Assembly (NCBI GenBank): GCA_009746045.1
Contig: RPFO01000072.1
Coordinates: 4,822,745 to 4,886,744, forward strand
DNA: 64,000 nucleotides
Direction of reading: 5' to 3'
Source: Mesostigma viride
Taxonomy: Eukaryota; Streptophyta; Mesostigmatophyceae; Mesostigmatales; Mesostigmataceae
In this document: in pieces, positions 63,691 through 64,000 of the stretch
Layout of the letters: the number at the start of each line of letters is the position of its first letter
Numbering within the stretch: position 1 is the first letter of the stretch
Notes under the pieces: generated by a model
Told to the model about the DNA's origin: nothing
Database searches by the model: none
What the model saw: only the letters and a program-made list of their open reading frames with translations
Translations under genes and position numbers: made by a program

Positions 63691-64000
63691 GCTTCCCCGC
63701 TGCCACCCTGCTGCTGTCCCTGGCCGGCTGGGAGGCCCTTCGGCAGCAATCCCGGGTGGCACACCTGCCGTTGAGGCAGGGGGGCCCACGTCGTTTGAAG
63801 CGCTGCCATCTGAACTGGCTGCTATCGCACCATTGCCGGCCACCTGTGCCGAAACGTACATGAGACAACCACCCGCGTCAGTATCATGAAGGGGAGCAAA
63901 AGGAGGGTAAATGCAAAAGGAGGGTAAATGTGACGTGGAGCGAGTAGAGGGAAGAGATGTGAGGAGTTACCGGGAACTTCTCTTGATCCATACAGGGACC
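63691..64000. other. Right edge, upstream part of minus-strand gene
   Basis: The minus strand stays open to about 63868 in the frame of the exon at 63470, with Ala/Pro-rich content that could be coding or intron. A GGAGGGTAAATG(C) tandem occurs at 63899-63931. No further exon fixed. Confidence 0.3.

Overview
This window is nuclear DNA from an intron-rich eukaryote. Spliced exons with matching phases, chromodomain Ty3/gypsy and LINE-type retroelements, MITE-like elements and long tetranucleotide arrays all fit the inflated genome of a green alga; a prasinophyte such as Cymbomonas is my best guess. That is an inference from style, not a database result.

Layout. An 8-bp tandem array (1-398) and about 5 kb with no supported gene come first. 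From about 5.8 to 36.6 kb lies one very large plus-strand gene with about 26 exons. It encodes a right-handed beta-helix ectodomain (one coil per exon, exons 2-8 all in phase 0), a cysteine-containing middle region, a bacterial-type Ig-like domain, several transmembrane exons and a long Ser/Arg/Gln-rich C-terminal tail with a polyglutamine tract. Its introns hold foldback elements, tandem repeats, a G-rich GGGA array and a nested duplication. A weakly coding intergenic stretch follows (36.6-39.4 kb).

From 39.4 to 51.75 kb a GGAC/GGAT tetranucleotide array is split by a 10.8-kb Ty3/gypsy chromovirus (39939-50771) with about 99% identical LTRs. Besides gag and pol (protease, RT, RNase H, integrase, GPY/F, chromodomain) it carries three extra reading frames: an Arg/Gly-rich frame crossing the LTR and primer site, a small stand-alone RNase H1-type hybrid-binding (viroplasmin-fold) protein, and a GC-rich, roughly 770-codon frame between integrase and the 3' LTR. 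The hybrid-binding gene lies wholly inside what looks like a 500-nt intron (donor 41034, acceptor 41533), and another strong acceptor lies 5 nt before the start codon of the 3' gene. This suggests that splicing selects which protein is made. This is the most unusual thing in the window.

From 51.9 to 62.3 kb is a retroelement graveyard: an ORF1-like remnant, a 387-bp foldback element, and a decayed LINE with reverse transcriptase and a C-terminal restriction-like endonuclease. The LINE is interrupted by an intact non-autonomous LTR element (54531-57011, two 813-bp LTRs, TGACG target duplication). Three minus-strand copies of another LINE's 3' end follow. The right edge (62.4-63.7 kb, minus strand) holds the last three exons of a second host gene, a membrane protein with a charged C-terminal tail; one of its introns carries a 12-bp minisatellite.

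Several coding regions (gypsy gag, pol and 3' gene; terminal exon of the large gene) show isolated single-base frame changes despite otherwise good coding sequence. With nearly identical LTRs, these may be recent mutations or assembly indels.
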